DNA of 64,000 nt from Rhodospirillaceae bacterium (GTDB lineage Bacteria; Pseudomonadota; Alphaproteobacteria; Rhodospirillales; Rhodospirillaceae): NCBI GenBank assembly GCA_029243545.1, contig JAQWRV010000013.1, forward strand, positions 62,001 to 126,000, in the 5' to 3' direction. Below, in pieces: positions 16,416-24,404 of the stretch. The translations under genes were made by a program, and so were the position numbers. The notes beneath the pieces were generated by a model. That model saw only the letters and a program-made list of their open reading frames with translations. It did no database searches and was not told where the DNA came from. Position 1 is the stretch's first letter. The number at the start of each line of letters is the position of its first letter.

Positions 16416-17201
16416 TCATATTGCCTTTGTGGCAAGAGGCACTTGATCGTCGTAGACATGGTCTGGAAGGGGTAGGCCCGAAAGATCGGACTCAGACAAA
16501 GCGTCGGCGGTTTTGATGTCTAGAGTTTCTAAGACAGCGGCTAGCTGGCGGGTGTGTTGCGCTGCATGCCATGCCGTTCGTTCCATAAGGTCGGATATTG
16601 ATTGATCGCCATAGTAAGTCGACAGAACCGCAGGCAACTTCAAGCTATCTTTTGTCGTGGCCCACCAAGACTGGAAGTCCTGCCGGATTGCGTCGCCGTG
16701 ACGGGCAACGTCTTCACCGGATTTTATTTCTTCTGGCGGACGGCGCTCGAAGAGATCAAAGGTGAGAGTCCCGCCTCGCGCCGAAATCAAGAACGCTTCA
16801 GGGATGACAAAAATATGGTAGCTGAGATCAAGATACGTACGGTCCCTGCCCGGCAATGACGTTTCCAAACTTTCTTGCGGTAACTGGCATACATGAGATT
16901 GGGCAACCGCCATAACCCGATCAATGCGGGCAACCAATTCATTCACGGGTAAAATGACGCCAGGCCTTGCCACCCCGATAAACTTAGCAATATCGTTTAG
17001 GGATTGGGCGAATACGAACTGTTCCCCCTTCGACACCACAGGCACTGAACTTGCCCCAAGCGCTTCAAGCGCGGCCATACCAGCGTCGTCCGCAAGCACA
17101 TTCACGGAGTCATACGCGATATGATGACTTGTCAGAAACTCCTTCGCTTTTAGACAGCTCGAACAACCGGGCTGCCAATAGATGCGATAGGTTTCCCCCA
17201 C
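16416..17201 (-). CDS. Glutaredoxin-like domain fused to a DinB-like domain
   Basis: The protein has 261 aa. Residues 1-80 form a glutaredoxin/thioredoxin-like domain with C13-S-S-C16 and the cis-Pro segment SSVPVVSKG. Residues from about 90 to 235 look like a DinB/DUF664 four-helix bundle, with the metal-type motif ERTAWHAAQHTRQL near the end and a second His in LSYHIF. The function may be a thiol-dependent (mycothiol/bacillithiol-like or glutathione) transferase or isomerase; this is inference. The start is GTG. It sits 12 bp from the DUF1330-like gene in the same run. Confidence 0.7.
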   Translation of the reverse strand: MGETYRIYWQPGCSSCLKAKEFLTSHHIAYDSVNVLADDAGMAALEALGASSVPVVSKGEQFVFAQSLNDIAKFIGVARPGVILPVNELVARIDRVMAVAQSHVCQLPQESLETSLPGRDRTYLDLSYHIFVIPEAFLISARGGTLTFDLFERRPPEEIKSGEDVARHGDAIRQDFQSWWATTKDSLKLPAVLSTYYGDQSISDLMERTAWHAAQHTRQLAAVLETLDIKTADALSESDLSGLPLPDHVYDDQVPLATKAI

Positions 17202-17213
17202 GAGACGGCCTTG

Positions 17214-17627
17214 TTACTCAGGGCCGGGCATGGCGGGAAACAAAGCAACGTTGAACTGCCCGGCGCCAACGCGCAAAGGAAGACTATCTTTTTGATAAGA
17301 CTCAGACGCCCAGAACGCGTGAGCCGCCGCTGCACAGGGCCACCGAATGACAAAGGCATGACGATCGTCGGGCCAATCACCTTCCAGCATTACCGGATCG
17401 GCAACCAGTCGTGTGCCAAGCGCAATAACCCTACCCCCGAACGATTCCAGTGTGCCTAATTCGTCCAAAGATGATCGGTAAGCCTCATACCGTTCGACAT
17501 CATGCACGATGGAAAGAATCACCATGTCCACTGGCACATCGCAACTCTCATCGCTTTGCTGAGCGTTTGCGGGTGTAAAAACCACAGACAGCAGCACGGC
17601 CAAACCATGCAAGAAGAATAGTTTCAT
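17214..17627 (-). CDS. Exported DUF1330-like protein
   Basis: The protein has 137 aa with a signal peptide ending TPANA. The body resembles the dimeric alpha-beta barrel DUF1330/EthD-like fold, with RYEAYRSSLDEL, VMLEGDWPDDRHAFVIRWP and an AHAFWASESYQ helix. Such proteins are usually cytoplasmic, so export is notable. No catalytic residue can be named. It lies between the membrane protein gene (9 bp) and the glutaredoxin-DinB gene (12 bp). Confidence 0.7.
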   Translation of the reverse strand: MKLFFLHGLAVLLSVVFTPANAQQSDESCDVPVDMVILSIVHDVERYEAYRSSLDELGTLESFGGRVIALGTRLVADPVMLEGDWPDDRHAFVIRWPCAAAAHAFWASESYQKDSLPLRVGAGQFNVALFPAMPGPE

Positions 17628-17636
17628 TGTCGGGTC

Positions 17637-18302
17637 CTATATCGGTTGAACTTTACCCATGAAGGCGATCAGCGCTATGAGAACGTAAAGGGTGAGCACC
17701 CACACAAGAGTGTGATTGACAGCTTTGGAATACAGCGCTTCCCGCTCTGTCGTAGACCCTTCTGTACCAATTTCCATGAATGGCTTGATAGCCGGAGTAA
17801 ACGCAAAATCGATGCCAAGGGCCGCAAAAAAGGCCAAGCCGAATAGAGTGATCTTCACCGCAAACCAAGTATCGACCAGCGGCGCGCCATTTATGAGCGA
17901 CATGACGCCGACGCCGACGACGAGCACGCCCATGATGCCTTCAAAAACGAGCTGACCCTTAGCCAGCGTTACGGCGATCGGTTTACCTTCATTGCGGAAT
18001 CCAGTGAAGATTGCCGCAATCCATAAAGCTGCAAGGAGCCAGGCACCAACCAACATACCACCAGAGACAGGGTAAAGTCCCAGGTCTCGCGTCATATGCA
18101 GACCGACCGGAATGATTAGGGCGAAGCAAGTGCGTGGAAAGAGGTCGACTGTCATACCCAGTTTCATCAGAGCCGCACGGGTTTCGAAACTCAGCTCAGA
18201 ATTCTTTGCCCGAACAACAGAGAGGAAGACACCTACATCCGCACCCAACCAGAAAACAAACAGCAGGATGTGCACATACCCCCAAAGCAAATACGGTTCC
18301 AT
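17637..18302 (-). CDS. Integral membrane protein of unknown function
   Basis: The protein has 221 aa with about six hydrophobic helices. It starts LLWGYVHILLFVFWLGADVG, where His and Asp lie within the first helix, recalling CopD- or DUF2269-like membrane proteins. A further His (VGLHMTRD) and another near the last helix (VNHTLVWV) could bind haem or metal. It leads a tight run with the DUF1330-like and glutaredoxin-DinB genes. The GGGGAG site supports the start. No firm family assignment. Confidence 0.6.
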   Translation of the reverse strand: MEPYLLWGYVHILLFVFWLGADVGVFLSVVRAKNSELSFETRAALMKLGMTVDLFPRTCFALIIPVGLHMTRDLGLYPVSGGMLVGAWLLAALWIAAIFTGFRNEGKPIAVTLAKGQLVFEGIMGVLVVGVGVMSLINGAPLVDTWFAVKITLFGLAFFAALGIDFAFTPAIKPFMEIGTEGSTTEREALYSKAVNHTLVWVLTLYVLIALIAFMGKVQPI

Positions 18303-18343
18303 TACTTAACTCCCCATCAAACGATATAACTATATTGGTGATT

Positions 18344-20026
18344 CTAGTTGTTAAAAAATTCTAGTACAGCCTGTGACACGGCAGAATGCCCAGCCGGTAT
18401 TGCTTTCACCGTGCAATCTGCCGGGCCCGCGGCAACGGCTTTCTTCGTGCTTGGTGAGTCTGGATTGCCAAGCAAAAGCGGGCATTGTAGCTGTGAAAGA
18501 CGATCAGACATCGGGTAACCAAAGTGAGCCTTATAAGCCGCCTGATAAATGTCATAACATTTAAATAGATCAAGCGTGCGGCGATGAATAACATCCGGCG
18601 CGATATCGGGCTCACCGCCTCGCGAGATGTTTGCCGCTTTTCGTTCGTACCAAGGGTTAAACAACTCCTGATCACGCACCATGTTCCAGGCGAAAATCAA
18701 ATGTCCGCCATGACCGTCAAAGGGAATGTCAGGTGTGTACTTTGCTGACATATCATCGAGCGCATCGCCCTGCAATTCCATGGTCATGATATTTGGAACG
18801 GCCACGTTCTTGACCAAATCAGGGTGCTGGGCGCCAAGCTCGACCGCGACTGTTCCGCCCCCCCAGGTACCGAAGACATCGACTTCGTCATAGCCAAGTG
18901 CGTGCACCGCTTCAGCGAGGAACGAGGCTTGTTTTTCGACCGTGACAGCAAGCCCCATGGGATTCTCTGATTCGCCGTTGCCCGGCAGATCCACACAAAA
19001 CACGGGCCTTTTACCAATCAGCGGCTCCATGTAACGGTCCATCGAGTGAGACGATGCAGCCGAGGCATGAATAAACAGAACAGGTCGTCCCTCTCCCTCC
19101 GTATTACGGCGGCAATAGAGAGAGCCGCCGCCAACTTGCACGTACTCACCCCATAGCTTGCCTTTGACTGGCTCTGTTTTGACCAAAGCCGGCGCCGGGT
19201 TTGGTGAGGGGTGGTCCTTTAGCGCCTGCTTAAGAATATCAATAGCATCTTCTGACGTGTCTGGACGATGCACGGTAACCGAGTCAGAGGGCGTGGGCAT
19301 GCGATCAAGACCGTCCACCAGCACGTCGGTTTTCGGGCTCATGATAATACAGTTGGCCTGCATTTCTTTGACGGAGTTGATAGCGTCCTGCGTGAATGCG
19401 CCGCGGTACGGTTTGATATAATCGGGTCCAGAACGAAGAAATTCAATAACCGCGACCTGCAATGCCTCTGGCGGAGGAACATCGTAATTCATGCGGTCAG
19501 CCGTACTCTTGCGGAACCACGGGAAGAAAATGACCTGCTCCCTAAAACGCGCCCATGTCCATATGAGGTGGGAACCGCTCCAGTCAAAAACCAGGGGTTC
19601 AAAATAATTATCGAGTATGTCCTCCACGATTTCTTCGGCCATGTTGACGTAACCATTGACCACGCCGATCGTGACCCTATCTGGATGGCGCCACGCCAAT
19701 TCCAAAGTACAAACCGCTCCCGTGTGAAAACCGTAGACGGGGCATTTCTCAATTCCGAGCACATCCATGAGATCAGCAACGTTCTGGGCGAAGTCACTCA
19801 TTACCGGATCGTCGATGAGCAGCGAATCGGACAGTCCATTGCTTGGCGTGTCAGGCGCAAAAACCGTGTAGTCCAACGCTAAGTCGGTGATCAGCGGAAT
19901 ATATTCCTGAGAAGAATTAGGAGACTGGTGCAGCAGAATAATCGGCGGCCCTGAACCTGCCCTGCGATAGTGAACCTGGCGCTCACCACGAATGGTGGCC
20001 ATGTGGCGTGTGATGGTGACGGACAT
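18344..20026 (-). CDS. Tandem alpha/beta-hydrolase protein lacking nucleophile serines
   Basis: The 560-aa protein contains two alpha/beta-hydrolase domains, about 1-275 and 290-560. In domain 1 the nucleophile elbow reads G-F-H-T-G with His101 in the serine position; in domain 2 it reads G-T-W-G-G with Trp388 there. In both, the elbow residue is 13 residues before an HPD motif, as in canonical members, so the alignment is firm. The oxyanion-side HQSPNSS and HASAASS loops, and a C-terminal GHS likely to supply the acid-base His, are kept in part. Either non-hydrolytic catalysis (such as cofactorless dioxygenase or lyase chemistry) or a binding role is possible. The GGGGAAG site supports the start. 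Confidence 0.85.
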   Translation of the reverse strand: MSVTITRHMATIRGERQVHYRRAGSGPPIILLHQSPNSSQEYIPLITDLALDYTVFAPDTPSNGLSDSLLIDDPVMSDFAQNVADLMDVLGIEKCPVYGFHTGAVCTLELAWRHPDRVTIGVVNGYVNMAEEIVEDILDNYFEPLVFDWSGSHLIWTWARFREQVIFFPWFRKSTADRMNYDVPPPEALQVAVIEFLRSGPDYIKPYRGAFTQDAINSVKEMQANCIIMSPKTDVLVDGLDRMPTPSDSVTVHRPDTSEDAIDILKQALKDHPSPNPAPALVKTEPVKGKLWGEYVQVGGGSLYCRRNTEGEGRPVLFIHASAASSHSMDRYMEPLIGKRPVFCVDLPGNGESENPMGLAVTVEKQASFLAEAVHALGYDEVDVFGTWGGGTVAVELGAQHPDLVKNVAVPNIMTMELQGDALDDMSAKYTPDIPFDGHGGHLIFAWNMVRDQELFNPWYERKAANISRGGEPDIAPDVIHRRTLDLFKCYDIYQAAYKAHFGYPMSDRLSQLQCPLLLGNPDSPSTKKAVAAGPADCTVKAIPAGHSAVSQAVLEFFNN

Positions 20027-20154
20027 GTTGCTTCCCCTAACATCTATTTAATTGGAGCTTAGCCATGAGACACACCTTCTGACTAGGGGGCTGCTCTGGT
20101 TTCCAGCCGTGACCAGCGGTAAGGTGCCGCTTCCAAGAGAGAAAGGGCAACCCC

Positions 20155-20721
20155 ATGGACGGATCGATGATTGAACGCCGCACGCTGCAGACCAAACCAG
20201 CGACCCCAGAGGCGCTGGCGCCATATGGCAAGATTTTAGGGGCCGGCACGGGTGCACCAGCCGGTGTGAACGACTTCTATGATGGCAAAATTGCCGTTTC
20301 AGCGCCCGTCGATTTTGTTTCTGATGAAGATACCTGTCTATCTTTAGCTACCCTTCAGCCCCGCACCTTCGAGCTCAAGTATTTAGAGCGGCATTTCAAG
20401 CATACTCAGACGTTTATTCCACTCGGAGGGAAACCGTTTGTTGCGGTTTTTGGCGCGCCAACCGACAGTGAGATACCTGATTTGGATAAGCTGGAAGCTT
20501 TTACATTTGACGGATCAGCCGGTTTCACCATGCATATTGGGACCTGGCATGAATTTCCCTTTGCGCTCGAAGCGGATACCAACATGGTCGTGATCCTAAG
20601 AAACGAAACCACCCGCAATCTTTCGACTGCCAACGTTGAAAACAATGAAGCCCACGGGCCGGATTTGGATAAGAAGAACTTGGCTCAACGCGTGGGGACT
20701 ATCTTCGAGATTGCCGTTTAG
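20155..20721 (+). CDS. Ureidoglycolate lyase (AllA)-like protein
   Basis: The protein has 188 aa with the AllA-family cupin-like pattern: ERHFKHTQTFIPLGG at about 80-95, then KPFVAVFG and a HIGTWHEFPF segment with His residues suited to the active site. AllA acts on ureidoglycolate from allantoin, but no other purine-catabolism gene is nearby, so the true substrate may differ. The ATG at 20155 has GAGAAAGG upstream; a second ATG at 20167 is possible. It is divergent from the tandem hydrolase. Confidence 0.8.
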   Translation: MDGSMIERRTLQTKPATPEALAPYGKILGAGTGAPAGVNDFYDGKIAVSAPVDFVSDEDTCLSLATLQPRTFELKYLERHFKHTQTFIPLGGKPFVAVFGAPTDSEIPDLDKLEAFTFDGSAGFTMHIGTWHEFPFALEADTNMVVILRNETTRNLSTANVENNEAHGPDLDKKNLAQRVGTIFEIAV

Positions 20722-20881
20722 AAACAACTGTTCCTGAAACTTTTGTCAGCTTTTCCGGGGTCGTAGCCCCCCGTCCGCCAAATGTGCGAAGGGGAGGAGA
20801 GTGGTGGACAAGCGGCAACCGACCAAATCATCCTAAGATCGGGTCTGGCTCTTACGTTTGACCTGCCTGGGAGCGGTTTTT

Positions 20882-20935
20882 GTGGAAAATATTCCCAGAC
20901 ATTGAGTCAAGAAACATGTGGGAATTATTCCCACA
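20882..20935. promoter_or_regulatory. Pair of operator-like palindromes in a convergent intergenic region
   Basis: A 19-bp perfect inverted repeat centred on 20926 (GTGGGAA-TTA-TTCCCAC plus flanking T/A) and a degenerate copy at 20882-20898 (GTGGAAA...TTCCCAG) are 36 bp apart centre to centre. A promoter-like TTGAGT (20903) with a weak -10 inside the palindrome is seen on the plus strand. The flanking genes both end here, so the sites serve no annotated gene. Confidence 0.45.
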
Positions 20936-20959
20936 ACGTGTTATAGTGATGTCGTGCCC

Positions 20960-21017
20960 GTCAGCGCATGGCCGGACTGGACCCACCCAACGGTGGTAAA
21001 TGTCCGGCCCCACTGAC
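20960..21017 (+). other. Nested hairpin, possible structured RNA
   Basis: Three nested helices close on each other: GTCAG (20960-20964) with CTGAC (21013-21017), GGCCGGAC (20970-20977) with GTCCGGCC (21002-21009), and CCACC (20983-20987) with GGTGG (20992-20996) around a CAAC loop. It lies just downstream of the operator-like palindromes at 20882-20935. A 22-codon reading frame (ATG at 20968 to TGA at 21036) runs through it without a clear ribosome site. No known riboswitch or ribozyme consensus was recognised. The rest of 20722-21071 holds nothing else recognisable. Confidence 0.4.
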
Positions 21018-21050
21018 AGAAATTTCCGTAGCGTGAATTCCGAAGTGAGC

Positions 21051-21076
21051 TATAGACGCTGTGGCAGCGAACTATA
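21051..21076 (-). terminator. Hairpin at the 3' end of metY
   Basis: TATAG-A-CGCTG-TGG-CAGCG-AA-CTATA forms a ten-pair interrupted stem overlapping the metY stop codon at 21072-21074. There is no T-tract, so it may be a weak or factor-assisted terminator or a transcript-stabilising hairpin. Confidence 0.35.
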
Positions 21077-22367
21077 CTTTCGCCAGTGCTTGGCTGATAT
21101 CGGCAAGAATATCGTCGGGATGCTCTATGCCAATTGATAGCCGGACATAGCCCGGTGTAACCCCGGTCGCGGCTTGATCTTCCTCTGAGAGTTGGGAATG
21201 CGTGGTGCTGGCCGGATGGATGGCAAGCGAACGAGCATCACCAATATTGGCGACGTGATACAGAAGTTCCAGGGAGTCGATGAACTTACGACCAGCGTCA
21301 ACACCACCGTCTAACTCAAAACCGACAAGAGCCCCGAATAACCCATTATTTAAATAAGTATCGGCCCTGCGGCGCGCTTCCCCGTCCATGTGTCCAGGGT
21401 AGATGACGCGAGTGACACCGTCTTGACTTACAAGAAAGTCCGCGACTTTCGCCGCGTTCTCACAGTGCCGGCGGATACGAAGCGGTAAGGTTTCCACACC
21501 TTGAATAAATTGAAACGCATTAAGCGGACTCATGGCCGCACCAATATCCCGCAGTAAAACGACTCGGGCCCGGAGAATGTATGCGATGGGTCCTAGCGGC
21601 TTCGCCGCTTCGAGCCAGACTGCGCCGTGATAACTGGGGTCAGGCCGGGACAGAAGCGGAAAACGGTCTTTGTGTGATTCCCAATCAAAGTTACCGCCGT
21701 CAATGATGACACCACCGATCGATGTACCGTGACCGCCAATATACTTGGTAGTGGAGTACATAACGATGGCCGCGCCGTGATCCAGCGGCCGGCAAAACAT
21801 AGGGGCTGCCGTATTATCGACGATTAACGGGACCCCAAGCGCCCGGCCGATATCAGAAACTTCTTTGATCGGAAAGACTTCCAACTTTGGATTGGGCAGC
21901 GTTTCCGCATAGTAGCAACGGGTCTTGTCATCGGTCAGTTTGCGGAAGGAGTCTGGATCTGCGGGATCGGCAAACCGTGCCTCGATGCCCATCTGCTTGA
22001 AAGTGTTGGCAAACAGGTTCCAGGTTCCACCATACAAGTCCGTTGAAGTGACGAAATTATCGCCGGCCTCACAGAGGTTCATCACCGAAAACGTTGTTGC
22101 CGACTGTCCTGAGGCAACAGCCAGTGCGGCTGCGCCACCTTCCATCGCCGCGAGGCGTTGCTCAAGCACATCACACGTTGGATTCATAATCCGCGTATAG
22201 ATATTGCCTAATTCTTGCAGGCCAAACAGTTTGGAGGCGTGGTCTGTATCCCTGAATTGATATGACGTGGTTTGATAGATCGGCACAGCGACAGCCGTGG
22301 TGGCGGGGTCAGAACGAAACCCTGCATGAAGGGCTAGAGTGTCGGGGTGCAGTTTACTCGCGTCCAT
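21072..22367 (-). CDS. metY: O-acetylhomoserine sulfhydrylase / Cys-Met metabolism PLP enzyme
   Basis: The 431-aa protein is of the Cys/Met PLP-dependent family. The PLP-binding Lys is in STTKYIGGHGTSIGG (about residue 208). Other family marks are YTRIMNPTCDVLEQRLAAMEGG at the N-terminal side and RIRRHCENA. The length and the Y-x-R-x-x-NPT pattern fit O-acetylhomoserine/O-acetylserine sulfhydrylase, making homocysteine directly from sulfide. The start has an AAAGGA site. It follows an exported hydrolase gene by 28 bp on the same strand. Confidence 0.92.
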   Translation of the reverse strand: MDASKLHPDTLALHAGFRSDPATTAVAVPIYQTTSYQFRDTDHASKLFGLQELGNIYTRIMNPTCDVLEQRLAAMEGGAAALAVASGQSATTFSVMNLCEAGDNFVTSTDLYGGTWNLFANTFKQMGIEARFADPADPDSFRKLTDDKTRCYYAETLPNPKLEVFPIKEVSDIGRALGVPLIVDNTAAPMFCRPLDHGAAIVMYSTTKYIGGHGTSIGGVIIDGGNFDWESHKDRFPLLSRPDPSYHGAVWLEAAKPLGPIAYILRARVVLLRDIGAAMSPLNAFQFIQGVETLPLRIRRHCENAAKVADFLVSQDGVTRVIYPGHMDGEARRRADTYLNNGLFGALVGFELDGGVDAGRKFIDSLELLYHVANIGDARSLAIHPASTTHSQLSEEDQAATGVTPGYVRLSIGIEHPDDILADISQALAKV

Positions 22368-22395
22368 GATTTTCCTTTGCGTCTTTTAACGTGTG

Positions 22396-23361
22396 TTATT
22401 TGCGCTCGAAGCTTGCACGGTTCTCAGTTAGCGCGCCAACGTCAGCTGATTTTAAAAACGATAGTGCGTCCTGATCATCCTTAAGGTAGGCATCAAGAAA
22501 TGCTGTTGACGTGCCACGCACGATAGAGAGCCCTTGATGGTCCACCAGTCCTCCCGCCGTTTCTCGGCAAATCAAACCGCCATAGTAGTGATCGCCCTCA
22601 TCAAGAATCAAACCATACTTTTTGCCCGGGGGTGTTTCAAAAAAGGCCGCCATGCGCCAAGGCCAAGGATGTACCGGGCCACGACCAGTTGCGCCTAAGT
22701 CTTTCGTACCACCTGAAGAATAGACAGCCCCGGTGTAACGGGAAAACGCACCCTCGGGCATGTTGGGCAGCTGCCCAACACCGCTAAGGACGACGGCGAC
22801 TTTGTAACGGTCGTCAGCGACATCAATGGGCTCACTTGTCGTCGCGTCGAGGGTTTCTAGACCCGTGAGGGCAAGCGCGATCTGACCTCCGAAAGAATGG
22901 CCAGACGCAGCGATACGGTTCCGGTCAATTTTACCGTTAAGACCAGGTACAGCGGCTTCAATGTCGTCCAGCGAGTCCAGAATGTAACTCATGTCTTTGA
23001 GCCGTTCAGCGACAAGATCTTTTCCCGCCAGGTCCTGGAAACCAAAGTCGTTGGACTCCGAATCAATATGGAGCGGCGATATAGTTACGTAGCCATGAGA
23101 TGCCCAATGATCTGTCACAGAGGCATACATGTTCTTGGGGCAAAGCGCGCCTTGAGAAAACACGACCAACGGATACGGGCCTTCTCCGGCAGGCCAGGTA
23201 ACGCGAACAGGCATAGGGATGAGGCGTCCGGGACGATCAAGCGTAACCGGATAAGCAACATTGACGTCCTCATTGCCGCGGAGAGACTTGTAGACTTCCG
23301 TGATCCCAGCATGAGCAGACGACGATGCTATCAACGATACAGCAATCAGCAATCGCAACAT
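22396..23361 (-). CDS. Exported alpha/beta-hydrolase (dienelactone hydrolase / PAF-acetylhydrolase-like)
   Basis: The protein has 321 aa with a signal peptide ending SSSAHA. The nucleophile elbow GHSFGGQ (Ser near residue 150) lies in an alpha/beta-hydrolase core with a VVFSQGALCPKNMY segment. A likely catalytic His is in DEGDHYYGG near residue 260. Relatives include chlorophyllase-like and PAF-acetylhydrolase-like esterases. It should act in the periplasm. The AAGGAG site supports the start. Confidence 0.82.
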   Translation of the reverse strand: MLRLLIAVSLIASSSAHAGITEVYKSLRGNEDVNVAYPVTLDRPGRLIPMPVRVTWPAGEGPYPLVVFSQGALCPKNMYASVTDHWASHGYVTISPLHIDSESNDFGFQDLAGKDLVAERLKDMSYILDSLDDIEAAVPGLNGKIDRNRIAASGHSFGGQIALALTGLETLDATTSEPIDVADDRYKVAVVLSGVGQLPNMPEGAFSRYTGAVYSSGGTKDLGATGRGPVHPWPWRMAAFFETPPGKKYGLILDEGDHYYGGLICRETAGGLVDHQGLSIVRGTSTAFLDAYLKDDQDALSFLKSADVGALTENRASFERK

Positions 23362-23394
23362 GAGGAGCTCCTTACAAAGAATAGTGCGGTCGAC

Positions 23395-24366
23395 TTAATG
23401 AGAAATCGATAGAATGATTTTGCCGAAATGTTTGCGGTTACCGACCATTTCATGAGCCTTGGCGACTTCCGAAACGGGCAGCACAGCATCTATGATCGGC
23501 TTGAAGGTTCCGTCATTAAACTTCGCGAGGGCTTCGTCACGGAAGCTCGGGACCGTCTCTGGTACATAGCGATCAGAGGTATCAATACTCATCGACAACA
23601 GCTGAATATTCTTGGCGCCAATGTTGAGACTAAATGTGACCATGCGGCCACCCGTTGAACCGTACATGGCGATTTTACCCTCATGACCCATAGAATTGAT
23701 CAGAGTTGAAGCGGTTTCTTCCCCGATAGTCATGCACCCGATATCGAGTCCCTGCCCTTCGGTGAGTTCCATCACCCGGGCATGCACATCTTCGGTTTTA
23801 TAATTGATGATTGCATCCGCCCCGTATTCCTTGGCTTTCGCCAACTTACCGTCTTGGCTTGCTGTGCCCACGACCCGGCAGCCTTTAGCCTTGGCGATTT
23901 GTAAAGCGGCGGTTCCAACTGACGACGCGATGGCCTCAATCAAAACGGTTTGGCCAGGACGCGCCTCTGTGACGATGTGAAGAGCGTGCCAAGCAGTGAG
24001 CCAGCCGACACCGGACGCTGCACCTTGTTCAAAGCTCCAATGATCTGGCATAGGGAAAGCGTGATAAGCCTTGATGGCACACTTCGTGGCATGGGAACCG
24101 CGTCCACGAAAAAACACTCTGTCTCCAACAGCCGCATTTTCCACGTTAGCACCGACGGCGGAAACGACACCGGCGCCTTCAAGGCCCAGCACGATTGGCA
24201 ATCCGAGTCCTGTATAGGTACCAGCTCTCATACGGGTCTCAGCGAAATTAATTCCTGAGGCATGAACATCGACGACGACCTCATCGGGAGCAGGCTCGGG
24301 GTCAGGCATGTCGGCCCACTGCATAACCTCTGGGCCCCCGAATTCTTCAACTAACCAGCCTTTCAT
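23395..24366 (-). CDS. Zinc-independent quinone oxidoreductase (MDR family)
   Basis: The 323-aa medium-chain dehydrogenase/reductase has a GroES-like N-terminal domain (SGINFAETRMRAGTY) and a Rossmann domain with an AIASSVGTAALQIAKAKG cofactor segment. The catalytic zinc ligands of alcohol dehydrogenases are absent, so it is a QOR-type NADPH-dependent reductase of quinones or enones. The start has AGGGAGAG. It lies between the MFS and exported hydrolase genes on the same strand. Confidence 0.88.
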   Translation of the reverse strand: MKGWLVEEFGGPEVMQWADMPDPEPAPDEVVVDVHASGINFAETRMRAGTYTGLGLPIVLGLEGAGVVSAVGANVENAAVGDRVFFRGRGSHATKCAIKAYHAFPMPDHWSFEQGAASGVGWLTAWHALHIVTEARPGQTVLIEAIASSVGTAALQIAKAKGCRVVGTASQDGKLAKAKEYGADAIINYKTEDVHARVMELTEGQGLDIGCMTIGEETASTLINSMGHEGKIAMYGSTGGRMVTFSLNIGAKNIQLLSMSIDTSDRYVPETVPSFRDEALAKFNDGTFKPIIDAVLPVSEVAKAHEMVGNRKHFGKIILSISH

Positions 24367-24404
24367 TGCGTCTCTCTCCCTGAATTTTTTTGCATTATTA
24401 TTGC

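Noticed and set aside
19268-19882. 204-codon plus-strand open frame inside the tandem hydrolase
   Set aside because: Antisense shadow of the two-domain hydrolase, with no homology-like motifs.
20960-21017. A known riboswitch or self-cleaving ribozyme at the nested hairpin
   Set aside because: I compared it from memory with SAM-II/V, SAH, guanidine-II and HDV-like consensus elements; the conserved cores are missing, so only an unnamed structured element is reported.
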